From Chloroflexota bacterium (lineage in GTDB: Bacteria; Chloroflexota; Anaerolineae; Aggregatilineales; J027), in NCBI GenBank assembly GCA_024434115.1, contig QMIT01000008.1, positions 124,001 through 188,000 of the forward strand: a stretch of 64,000 bases of DNA, in the 5' to 3' direction. Below are positions 35,646 through 43,650 of the stretch, piece after piece. The translations under genes and the position numbers were made by a program. The notes beneath the pieces are model-generated. The model did no database searches. It was not told the DNA's origin and saw nothing but the letters and a program-made list of their open reading frames with translations. Positions within the stretch are counted from its first letter, which is position 1. The number at the start of each line of letters is the position of its first letter.

Positions 35646-37910
35646 GTGGATTCGCCCATTTTAGATTCAATGAATCCGGCACAGCGCGACGCCATTACCG
35701 CCGTAGATGGCCCGGTATTGGTCTTGGCTGGCCCCGGCAGCGGCAAAACCCGTGTCTTGACCCACCGCATCGTCTACATGGTGCAAGAATCCGGCATCCC
35801 CGCCCATCGCATTCTGGCGGTGACGTTTACCAACAAGGCCGCCGGGGAAATGCGTGAACGGGTCGAGCAATTGATCGGCAAAGAAAATGCCCGTCATTTG
35901 TGGTTGGGCACATTCCACAGCATTTGTGTCCGCATTCTACGCCGCGAAGCCAATCTGATTGACTTCACGCCGGATTTTGTCATCTTTGACCGCGACGATC
36001 AAGTCACCCTGATGAAACAAATTCTGCACGATCTCCATTTGGATCCACAAAAACATCCGCCTTATGGTTTTTTGGATACCATTTCTTTTGCCAAAAATGA
36101 ATTTATCCTGCCGCAAAACCTGCCCATTGAAAATAAGGGCGACGAACTTAAAAAGAAAGTTTATGATGTCTATCAACAGCGTCTGCGGGCCAGCAATGCG
36201 ATGGATTTTGACGATCTATTGGTCTATACCGTGCGCCTGTTCCAACAATATCCCGATACCCTAGCCGCCTATCATTATCGAATGCCCTATCTGCTGGTGG
36301 ATGAATTTCAAGACACCAATATGGTGCAGTATGAATTGGTGCGCTTGTTGGCTGGGCCACGTCGCAATGTGTTTGTTGTCGGCGACCCCGACCAAAGTAT
36401 CTACAGTTTTCGCGGGGCGGATTATCGCAACGTCAGACGCTTCCAACAGGATTTTGATCCCCTGACGATTTATTTGGAAGAAAATTATCGCTCCCATCAG
36501 TATGTGCTGGACGCAGCAATGGCGGTCATCCGCAAAAATGTGGATCACATTCCGCGCAATTTGTTCAGCCAGCGCAAGACTGGCTCGAAATTGGAGATTC
36601 ACGAAGCCTATAACGAACGGGAAGAAAGCCAATATATTCTTGAGACCATCACCGACTTGGTGAAACGGGGCGAAGCCAAACTGCGTGATTTTGCGGTGAT
36701 GTATCGGCTGAATGCCCAATCACGTGTTTTGGAAGAAGCCTTTATCCACGAGGGTATCCCCTATTTACTGGTTGGGGCGACACGCTTCTATGGACGTAAG
36801 GAAATTAAAGACGCGCTGGCCTATCTACGTGTGGTGCAAAATCCCGCCGATGAAGTCAGCCTCTTACGGATAATCAATGTGCCAGCACGCGGCATCGGGC
36901 AAAGCACCATAGATCAACTCCGCGCTTGGGCCGCCAGTCGGGGTGAGGGCTTGTACCCTGCCCTGTTAGCATTGGCAGGCGGCGAAGAATCCCCCCTTAG
37001 TGGACGATCCAAAGCGGCGCTGGTACGTTTTGTAGAAATGGTCGAAGGCTGGCGGTTAATGCGCGAAACGGTCTCACCGTTGGATTTACTCGACACGATG
37101 CTCGAAGAGACCAATTACATTGATTACCTAAAACGGGATCGGGCTGAACGCCGCGAAGACCGCGAAGAAAACATCGAAGAACTCCGTCGTGTGGCCTCCG
37201 AACATCAAAATCAGTCACTGGGTGAATTTTTGGAGGAAATCGCGCTGGTCGCCGAGACCGATAATTTTGACCGGACGACCAACGCCCCAACGCTGCTCAC
37301 CCTACACGCCGCGAAAGGCCTAGAATTTCCGGTAGTGTTTATCATCGGCCTCGAAGAAGGTCTGCTGCCCTATCGTAAGGCGATGGAAGACAGCAACCCC
37401 GTCACCCGCGAACATCAATTGGGTGAGGAACGGCGCTTGATGTACGTGGGCCTGACCCGCGCCAAAGACCGTATTTATTTGGTATATACCTTTAAACGCA
37501 TGATGTGGGGGCAAAGCGACATTAGCACCCCATCGCGTTTTTTGCGGGATATTCCACCCGAAATTACGACGGGCCAAGCTGGTCTCAAGCCCTCGATGCA
37601 AAATATGTTCAGCCAGCCGCAAAAACAATGGGATACCACATGGGAGCCACGCCGCAGACCGGATAGCCCTTCTAAGCCAAATAATCTCATTACCGGGGGC
37701 AATCCACCACCCGCGCCCCAAAAACCACAGCAACCCACCCGCTTTAAATCGGGTCAGCGTGTTGTGCATGTCAAATATGGTGAAGGGGTGGTCATCAAAA
37801 GCCGTGTGCATGACGATATAGAAGAAGTCGAAGTGTTGTTTACGCAGCAGGTCGGCAGCAAACGCATTGATGGTAACTATCTACAGCCCTTAAAAGGGGA
37901 GGAAAGTTAA
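35646..37910 (+). CDS. pcrA: UvrD/PcrA-type ATP-dependent DNA helicase
   Basis: A 754-residue superfamily 1A 3'-5' helicase for nucleotide-excision and replication-fork repair. Motifs in order: Q motif near LNPAQRDAI-like MNPAQRDAIT, Walker A AGPGSGKTRV (K34), Ia TFTNKAAGEMRERV, II VDEFQDTN, III GDPDQSIYSFRGA, IV YRSHQYVLD, V TLHAAKGLEF, VI EERRLMYVGLTRAKDR. The C-terminal 60 residues form the Tudor-like domain (RFKSGQRVVHVKYGEGVV) that in PcrA binds RNA polymerase. The start is GTG 35646, 10 nt after GGGAG; an ATG at 35670 is possible. The next gene, maf, begins 5 nt after its stop. Confidence 0.96.
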   Translation: MDSPILDSMNPAQRDAITAVDGPVLVLAGPGSGKTRVLTHRIVYMVQESGIPAHRILAVTFTNKAAGEMRERVEQLIGKENARHLWLGTFHSICVRILRREANLIDFTPDFVIFDRDDQVTLMKQILHDLHLDPQKHPPYGFLDTISFAKNEFILPQNLPIENKGDELKKKVYDVYQQRLRASNAMDFDDLLVYTVRLFQQYPDTLAAYHYRMPYLLVDEFQDTNMVQYELVRLLAGPRRNVFVVGDPDQSIYSFRGADYRNVRRFQQDFDPLTIYLEENYRSHQYVLDAAMAVIRKNVDHIPRNLFSQRKTGSKLEIHEAYNEREESQYILETITDLVKRGEAKLRDFAVMYRLNAQSRVLEEAFIHEGIPYLLVGATRFYGRKEIKDALAYLRVVQNPADEVSLLRIINVPARGIGQSTIDQLRAWAASRGEGLYPALLALAGGEESPLSGRSKAALVRFVEMVEGWRLMRETVSPLDLLDTMLEETNYIDYLKRDRAERREDREENIEELRRVASEHQNQSLGEFLEEIALVAETDNFDRTTNAPTLLTLHAAKGLEFPVVFIIGLEEGLLPYRKAMEDSNPVTREHQLGEERRLMYVGLTRAKDRIYLVYTFKRMMWGQSDISTPSRFLRDIPPEITTGQAGLKPSMQNMFSQPQKQWDTTWEPRRRPDSPSKPNNLITGGNPPPAPQKPQQPTRFKSGQRVVHVKYGEGVVIKSRVHDDIEEVEVLFTQQVGSKRIDGNYLQPLKGEES

Positions 37911-37915
37911 GCCGC

Positions 37916-38587
37916 ATGAGTACCCCCACCAATCGCCGCACATTGGTACTCGCTTCCGGGTCGCCCCGCCGCCGCGAATTACTGCGCCTGCTCGGTTTTG
38001 AGTTTGAGCGAGTGGTCGGCACACTAGATGAAACACCCCATTCCGGCGAACTGCCCGACGCCTATACGCTGCGGGTCAGCCTCGAAAAAGCCTATGACAG
38101 TGTGGAAATGGTGAAAAAAGGTTCGGTGATATTGACCGCCGATACCACCGTTGCCGATGGAGATGTGATTTTGGGCAAGCCCGATAATGAAGCCCACGCT
38201 GAAGCCATGCTTAGACAACTCCGGAATCGCACCCATCAAGTCTACACCGCCATCACGCTGCTCGATACGACGGATAATCATGTCGAGCAGATTTTGGCGA
38301 TTACCCAAGTAACCATGCGGGATTATTCCGATATGGAGATTGCGCATTATGTTGCCAGCGGCGACCCCAAAGATAAGGCTGGCAGCTATGGCATTCAGAA
38401 TGGGGATTTTCGCCCAGTGGCCCGTATCAAAGGCTGTTATGCCAATGTCATGGGGCTGCCCCTCTGCCATTTGATTGTTTGTCTGCGGCGTTTTGGGGTC
38501 GAACCCCATACCGATGTGCCAATCAACTGCCAGCAGTTTAATCAAATTGAGTGCCCAGTTTACGATGATGTGCTGCGTATGCAATAA
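37916..38587 (+). CDS. maf: Maf-like nucleoside triphosphate pyrophosphatase
   Basis: A 223-residue Maf protein, a house-cleaning pyrophosphatase that removes modified or canonical nucleotides (dTTP/UTP in YhdE-like members). The N-terminal ASGSPRRRELLRLLGFEF, the ADTTVADGDVILGKP core with the metal-binding aspartates, and KDKAGSYGIQ are all diagnostic. Members usually have about 190-200 residues; the extra C-terminal 25 residues are unremarkable. Coupled tightly to pcrA, which suggests a genome-maintenance unit. Confidence 0.95.
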   Translation: MSTPTNRRTLVLASGSPRRRELLRLLGFEFERVVGTLDETPHSGELPDAYTLRVSLEKAYDSVEMVKKGSVILTADTTVADGDVILGKPDNEAHAEAMLRQLRNRTHQVYTAITLLDTTDNHVEQILAITQVTMRDYSDMEIAHYVASGDPKDKAGSYGIQNGDFRPVARIKGCYANVMGLPLCHLIVCLRRFGVEPHTDVPINCQQFNQIECPVYDDVLRMQ

Positions 38588-38644
38588 AAGGTTGCTGTGG
38601 GTTGAACGTTCATTAAGCGTACAATTGTTGCCCACATCCCGCGC

Positions 38645-38650
38645 TATAAT
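38645..38650 (+). promoter_or_regulatory. -10 box of a probable promoter for the PBP gene
   Basis: A perfect TATAAT lies 35 nt before the PBP start. No good -35 is found 16-18 nt upstream (the nearest, TTGTTG at 38625, leaves a 14-nt gap), so only the -10 is annotated. Confidence 0.4.
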
Positions 38651-38685
38651 GCACCCCACCGTTGGTCAGAAATAGGATTAACACC

Positions 38686-40965
38686 ATGAATCGTCCGCTT
38701 GTTTACACCAGTCAGCGCCTGTTGATTCTGGCTCTGCTCATGACCTTACTTGTGTCAGCCTGCAAAAATGATTCCACAGATGGTGGTCTGGATTTGTTTG
38801 GCGCGGCCCCGACTCAACTGGATTCCACCACTGCCCAACAAGTCGCCTCTTCATTTTTGGACGCATGGAAAGACGGCGACTATCCGACCATGTATAGCTT
38901 CATCAGCCCCAATGCCCGTGCCGCCTTTAGCCAAGATCAATTTGTCTCCATCTATGAGCAGGTCAGTGATGTGGTCGGTCTGCGTGGCCTGACATGGGAG
39001 ATCAGTAATGTCTTGGTTGAAGGAACAACGGCCACTATATCTAACTCGGTAACATTTGAGACCTCTAAGCTCGGTACATTTACCGACCCCGCGACTGAAG
39101 ATGTCCTACGCAACATGTATTTGGTCGCAACATCAGAAGGATGGCGGGTGGCGTGGTCGCGCAATGATATTTTTGTAGATTGGACGAACAGTTCAAGTTT
39201 GGAACTGGTCAACACCCTGCCCAGTCGTGGCAATATTTATGACCGCGACGGTGAAGTGTTGGTCGCCCAAAACGGCGTACAGATGCAAATTTATGTCGCC
39301 CGTCAGGATATTTCAAGTTTCGACACCTGTGTTCAAGACCTTGCTCGGACCCTGCGGCGTGAACAAGAAGATATTCGCGCCACTTTCGATAAATATGCTG
39401 TTGATACCATCTTTTTTATCGGGGAAATGAGTGAAGAAACGGCCCGCACAGAAGGGGCTGTTTTGCAAAGTTCCTGCCAAGCCAATTTACGCCCACGCAG
39501 CACCCGCCAATATTATGACCGCGTTGCCCCGCATATCGTCGGATATATTGGGCAAATTCCGGCAGGGGATACCACCTATGAAGCACAAGGGTATCCAGCG
39601 GACGCATTGGTGGGACTAAAAGGGGTGGAACAAGCCTTTGAAAAACAACTGGCGGGCCAAATCGGGGTACGGCTACAAATCCGGGCCACCAATGGCAGTT
39701 TGATTCGTGTGGTTGCCGAACGACCCGCCGAACCCGGCGAAAGTGTCTATTTGACGATTGACCGCGATTTACAACTCATTGCGCAGTCGGTACTCGCCAG
39801 TGCCTATGATAATGCCATCCCCACATGGTCAACGACCTCACCGGGAGCGGCTGTTGTGATTATGGATGTGAATACGGGCAAAATTTTGGCAATGGCAAGC
39901 TATCCCGATTTTGACCCAGCGGTCTTTAACCCCGACACGCCCTATTTTGACCCCCAAGCTGAAATTGCGACCTATAGCGCCAAAAATGCACTGCTCAACC
40001 GTGCGGCGCAGGGTGCTTATCCATTAGGGTCGGTGTTTAAGGTGCTTTCAATGATCGCGGGTTTGGACAGCGGCGTGTGGCATTCGTTTGACAGTGTAAA
40101 CTGTACTGGCACGTGGTACGGCGGCAATTTTAATGATATTACCCGCTACGATTGGAAACCCGATGGGCATGGCACATTGGATATGCACGGGGGACTGGTT
40201 AATTCATGCAATCCCTATTTCTGGACCATGAGCGTAGCTTTGAATAACGCTGATCCCTATCTGCTGCCGAATTATGCCAAACGATTAGGTTTTAGCAGTT
40301 CCCCCCCCCTCCAAGGATTACCCACCGCGTCCGGCTTCATCCCTGACCCTGATTCCATTCGTACCATCAATGGTTATGAAAACTACGCATGGCAGCAGGC
40401 TGATGCCACGAACTTGGTGATTGGGCAGGGCTTGATGCAGGTCACGCCCTTGCAAGTAGCACGCATGGTTACCGCTGTCGCCAATGGGGGTACGCTCTAC
40501 GAACCGCTGGTGGTGGATCGCATCCAGTCGTTGGGAACGGAGCCAAGTGAGATTTTTCAACCCGTCGGCACCGATCTAGGTATCAATCCAGATGTGTTGG
40601 AACAAGTGCGCCAAGCCATGTGTGATGTCACCCTGACCCCCACGGGAACAGCCAACTACATTTTTCAAGAATGGTATGAGCAATTTAACTACGAAATCAC
40701 TGTCTGCGGCAAAACAGGCACAGCCCAAGCAGGGGGTGAAGGCGTGCGGCCTCATGCGTGGTTTGCCTCATTCGCCGGGCCAGACCCAGAAAATCCTGAG
40801 TTGGCGATTGCGGTGATCGTCGAAAATTCCTGTGAGGGGTCGGAGGTTGGCGCACCCATTACCCGCCGCATCTTGCAGCAGTATTACGGCCTTGAACAGC
40901 GCTACGGAGGTTTCGATTGGCCTCCCCTATGGCAAAGCGGATGCAGTCCGGTAGTTTATCAATAG
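38686..40965 (+). CDS. Class B penicillin-binding protein (peptidoglycan transpeptidase), MecA-like, lipoprotein
   Basis: A 759-residue class B PBP that cross-links peptidoglycan. The N-terminus is a lipoprotein signal (LLMTLLVSAC, Cys at about residue 25). Residues 40-165 form an NTF2-like domain of the MecA_N kind (QQVASSFLDAWKDGDYPTMY), then the PBP dimer domain (LPSRGNIYDRDGEVL), then the transpeptidase with S449-V-F-K452, S507-C-N and K676-T-G, so it should be active. It lacks the transmembrane helix of usual PBP2/FtsI and is anchored by lipid instead. The domain order is that of PBP2a/PBP3-like proteins of low-GC Gram-positives. ATG 38686 has AGGA upstream. The thrS gene converges on it. 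Confidence 0.93.
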   Translation: MNRPLVYTSQRLLILALLMTLLVSACKNDSTDGGLDLFGAAPTQLDSTTAQQVASSFLDAWKDGDYPTMYSFISPNARAAFSQDQFVSIYEQVSDVVGLRGLTWEISNVLVEGTTATISNSVTFETSKLGTFTDPATEDVLRNMYLVATSEGWRVAWSRNDIFVDWTNSSSLELVNTLPSRGNIYDRDGEVLVAQNGVQMQIYVARQDISSFDTCVQDLARTLRREQEDIRATFDKYAVDTIFFIGEMSEETARTEGAVLQSSCQANLRPRSTRQYYDRVAPHIVGYIGQIPAGDTTYEAQGYPADALVGLKGVEQAFEKQLAGQIGVRLQIRATNGSLIRVVAERPAEPGESVYLTIDRDLQLIAQSVLASAYDNAIPTWSTTSPGAAVVIMDVNTGKILAMASYPDFDPAVFNPDTPYFDPQAEIATYSAKNALLNRAAQGAYPLGSVFKVLSMIAGLDSGVWHSFDSVNCTGTWYGGNFNDITRYDWKPDGHGTLDMHGGLVNSCNPYFWTMSVALNNADPYLLPNYAKRLGFSSSPPLQGLPTASGFIPDPDSIRTINGYENYAWQQADATNLVIGQGLMQVTPLQVARMVTAVANGGTLYEPLVVDRIQSLGTEPSEIFQPVGTDLGINPDVLEQVRQAMCDVTLTPTGTANYIFQEWYEQFNYEITVCGKTGTAQAGGEGVRPHAWFASFAGPDPENPELAIAVIVENSCEGSEVGAPITRRILQQYYGLEQRYGGFDWPPLWQSGCSPVVYQ

Positions 40966-40978
40966 CGACTTTGGGCTG

Positions 40979-41002
40979 AGGGAGGGCTTGTGAACCCTCC
41001 CT
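40979..41002. terminator. Bidirectional-looking terminator between PBP gene and thrS
   Basis: GGGAGGG and CCCTCCC form a perfect 7-bp GC-rich stem (8 with a closing A-T) with an 8-nt loop, between two convergent genes. Only a short T-rich tail follows on the plus strand, and none on the minus strand. Confidence 0.65.
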
Positions 41003-41025
41003 TATACTTATAGACCCTATTCCAG

Positions 41026-42831
41026 TTAGGCCGGAACCAATTCCATTCCTTTTTCATCCACAACCTGATGAGCCATGTTGATAAACTGCTCAATCGGCAT
41101 GGCGGGCAATTCGGTATCGTCACGCAGACGCACACTGACTGTCCCATTTTCTACGTCACGCGGGCCATAGACCAACAGATAGGGTATCTTTTGACCACGT
41201 GCCTCGACAATCTTCTTGCCCAACTGTCCACGCTCAAAAATCTCGACGCGGAAGCCTTCATTCTTGAGTCGTTCCGCCAGTGCCTGTGATTCCGTCTCAA
41301 CCTTGTTGCTAACAGGCAAAATCGCCACCTGCACCGGAGCCAACCACAGCGGAAATTCGCCGTTGAAATGCTCAATCAGGATACCGATGAAACGCTCCAA
41401 GCTGCCAAAGGGCGCCCGGTGAATCATAATCGGCTGGTGCTTGGCATTATCGGCCCCCACGTATTCCATCTCGAAACGCGCTGGCAGCGAATAATCCACC
41501 TGCACCGTACCCAACTGCCATTCGCGTTTGAGCACATCCCGGAAGATGAAGTCGAGTTTTGGCCCATAGAAGGCCGCTTCCCCTTCTTCTTTGAAATAGT
41601 CTAGCCCCATGCGATCACAGGCTTCGATAATGGCATTGGTCGCCACTTCCCAGATCGCCGGGTCGCCGATGTATTTATCGCTGGCAGGGTCACGCATCCC
41701 CACACGGGCACGGAAATCGGTCATGCCCAACGACTTAAACACATACTGAATCAGCTTGACCACGCCGATAAATTCTTCCAGCAGTTGGTCGGGCGTGACA
41801 AACAGATGGGCATCGTCCACCGTAAAACCGCGTACACGGGTCAGCCCCGTCAATTCGCCGGACTGCTCATAGCGATAGACCGTGCCGAATTCCATCAGGC
41901 GCAGCGGCAAATCTCGATAGGAGCGCATCTCGCTCTTATAAATCTGGATATGGTGGGGGCAGTTCATGGGTTTGAGCATGAACATCTCACCATCCACATC
42001 AATCGGGTCATATTGGCTGTCAGAGTAATATGGATAGTGCCCCGATGTCATATACAACTCAATTTTGGCGATGTGCGGTGTCACTACGGGCAGATAGCCC
42101 CGCCAAATCTGCTCGTCATAGAGGAAGCGTTGCAGCGTATCTCGCAGAATCGCGCCTTTGGGTTTCCACAGCGGCAGGCCCTTGCCCACCAATTCACTGA
42201 ATGTAAACAACCCTAGTTCCATGCCGACCTTGCGGTGATCGCGGCGTTTGGCTTCTTCAAGGCGTTCCAGATATTCCGCCAACTGCTCCGGTGTTTCCCA
42301 TGCCGTGCCATAGATGCGGGTCAGCATTTGATTGTTTTCATCCCCGCGCCAATAGGCCCCAGCGGGTTCTTTAAACGAAATGCTGAACGCTTCAGGATTG
42401 AGTTCCCGCGTATTAGCAACATGTGGCCCTCGACACAGGTCTTCAAAGGTGGCCTGTTTGTAGGTCGTCAGGACATTGGATTCATCCTGAATTTTGTTGC
42501 CATATTCGTCCAATTTGCCTGCTGCCAAGCCTTCAATCAGTTCGATTTTGAAAGGCTGGTTGGCAAACATAGCTTTGGCTTCATCTGCCGAGACCACGCG
42601 ACGCACAAAATCGTGATTGCCGCCGATGATGCGCTTCATCCGCTTCGTGATGTCCTTGAGGTCATCATTGGTCAGCGGGCGGGGCAGCAGAAAATCATAA
42701 TAGAAGCCATCTTCAATGGGTGGGCCGATGGCGATTTGGGCCTGTGGAAAAATCTCTAACACGGCTTGGGCCATCACATGCGCCATCGAGTGGCGGATGC
42801 GATAGAGCTTGCTGTCTTCGTAACGTTCCAA
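41026..42831 (-). CDS. thrS: Threonyl-tRNA synthetase lacking the TGS domain
   Basis: A 601-residue class II synthetase. The editing domain is intact: HSMAHVMAQAV (HxxxH) and LCRGPHV with its Cys. Catalytic motifs follow: zinc-site Cys in LKPMNCPHHIQIY, RYEQSGELTGLTRVRGFTVDDAH (motif 2) and motif 3 IMIHRAPFGSLERFIGILIEH; the anticodon domain ends the protein. The usual N-terminal TGS domain is absent: residue 1 leads straight into the editing domain, and an in-frame TGA sits 39 nt upstream of the start. The start is TTG 42831, 9 nt after GGAG. A T-box leader with a Thr-like specifier controls it. Confidence 0.95.
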   Translation of the reverse strand: MERYEDSKLYRIRHSMAHVMAQAVLEIFPQAQIAIGPPIEDGFYYDFLLPRPLTNDDLKDITKRMKRIIGGNHDFVRRVVSADEAKAMFANQPFKIELIEGLAAGKLDEYGNKIQDESNVLTTYKQATFEDLCRGPHVANTRELNPEAFSISFKEPAGAYWRGDENNQMLTRIYGTAWETPEQLAEYLERLEEAKRRDHRKVGMELGLFTFSELVGKGLPLWKPKGAILRDTLQRFLYDEQIWRGYLPVVTPHIAKIELYMTSGHYPYYSDSQYDPIDVDGEMFMLKPMNCPHHIQIYKSEMRSYRDLPLRLMEFGTVYRYEQSGELTGLTRVRGFTVDDAHLFVTPDQLLEEFIGVVKLIQYVFKSLGMTDFRARVGMRDPASDKYIGDPAIWEVATNAIIEACDRMGLDYFKEEGEAAFYGPKLDFIFRDVLKREWQLGTVQVDYSLPARFEMEYVGADNAKHQPIMIHRAPFGSLERFIGILIEHFNGEFPLWLAPVQVAILPVSNKVETESQALAERLKNEGFRVEIFERGQLGKKIVEARGQKIPYLLVYGPRDVENGTVSVRLRDDTELPAMPIEQFINMAHQVVDEKGMELVPA

Positions 42832-42912
42832 CGGTTTGTACTCCTCTAGTGTTGCTGTTTGTGTATTTCAAGAGGGCAGTCTATCAACCAACTGCCCTAC
42901 TCTACTTCGTAT

Positions 42913-43107
42913 TTACCCCGCACACCACGATACTTGATCGTTGGGAGCGGATGAGTTACTCGGTGGTTGTTTTACCGATTGGGCGGATTGCCCGATGGGA
43001 CTACGGGGTCGCAGCAGTTCCGCGTTGGCCTGCATATTGGCCCATTCGCGTTCAATCTGCGCCCGTCGTTCGGGATCCACTTTGGATTTGGATGACTTAG
43101 GTGACAT
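42913..43107 (-). CDS. Small ORF in the thrS leader transcript
   Basis: A 64-residue basic, hydrophilic peptide (start MSPKSSKSKVDPERR) with a likely short helix (ERRAQIEREWANMQANAELL) and a disordered Ser/Pro/Gln tail. AGGAG stands 9 nt before the ATG at 43107. The gene lies between the T-box terminator and thrS, so it would be made only when threonyl-tRNA is uncharged. No family is recognised. It may be a real small protein or a chance ORF. Confidence 0.5.
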   Translation of the reverse strand: MSPKSSKSKVDPERRAQIEREWANMQANAELLRPRSPIGQSAQSVKQPPSNSSAPNDQVSWCAG

Positions 43108-43211
43108 TGTACTATGCTCCTGCCGAACTCGCGGCACTATCAAAAGACCGATAGGGTTGATGAGTTCCGATCTGGGGGGCAGGTTCACCATTCTGCGCGG
43201 GAGTGGGAAAC

Positions 43212-43240
43212 AAAAAACCCCATGCCAGACCGACATGGGG
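43212..43240 (-). terminator. Intrinsic terminator of the thrS T-box leader
   Basis: Minus strand: CCCCATG and CATGGGG form a 7-bp stem around an 8-nt loop, then a T6 run. It lies 15 nt after the T-box sequence, as required for a transcriptional T-box that switches between terminator and antiterminator. Confidence 0.9.
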
Positions 43241-43490
43241 CGAGATTTCAAAATCACGCGGTTCCACCCAATTTACCCAACAGATTTTCATCTGCCGAGC
43301 CTCATTTAGCCGATAACGGGGCTGTCCGGCGCTGGTTACTGAGGGATCCCCTTTTCATCAGCACGCTCACGGGGGGTTTTCTCATCTGGTCTGCCAAGTG
43401 TGCTTGCAGCCGATGGCACACTCTCTCTGGGGCATTCTCTAGGTGATACTCGTCCCGTTCAACGCTTTGCATTGTTATTCACAATAGCGG
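43213..43490 (-). promoter_or_regulatory. T-box riboswitch upstream of thrS
   Basis: The conserved T-box sequence GGGTGGAACCGCGT is present (plus 43256-43269, minus strand), 15 nt before the terminator stem. Stem I landmarks upstream on the minus strand are visible: GGGACGAGTATCACC (AGTA bulge), AGAGAG, GGCTGCAAGC. A plausible specifier codon ACC (Thr) lies in the purine-preceded loop AAAACCC at plus 43375-43377, before GTGAGCG. T-boxes bind uncharged tRNA; here low charged tRNA-Thr would let transcription run into the small ORF and thrS. The specifier choice is inferred, the T-box itself is clear. Confidence 0.93.
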
Positions 43491-43504
43491 CTATTGGTGT
43501 TTAG

Positions 43505-43533
43505 AGCATATTGCAAAAAAAGCGGACTGTCAA
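43505..43533 (-). promoter_or_regulatory. Sigma70-type promoter of the T-box/thrS transcript
   Basis: Minus strand: consensus TTGACA (plus 43533-43528), 17-nt spacer, TATGCT (plus 43510-43505). Transcription would begin near 43498, a few nucleotides before stem I of the T-box. On the other strand the 120 bp up to 43650 are very AT-rich and must hold the promoter of the NERD-helicase gene. Confidence 0.8.
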
Positions 43534-43650
43534 GGTATTACAAAAAAACGAAAATCAAATGAATTTTTTAGTGTTAATCTTTGGTTTGTCTAAATAATAC
43601 AATAAAATATAAATGACTCTTCGGCCTTTTTCAACGTTTTGGAGCCAAAT

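Noticed and set aside
42913..43257. Longer 114-codon version of the small ORF in the thrS leader
   Set aside because: It would run through the T-box terminator region; the ribosome-binding site supports the start at 43107 instead.
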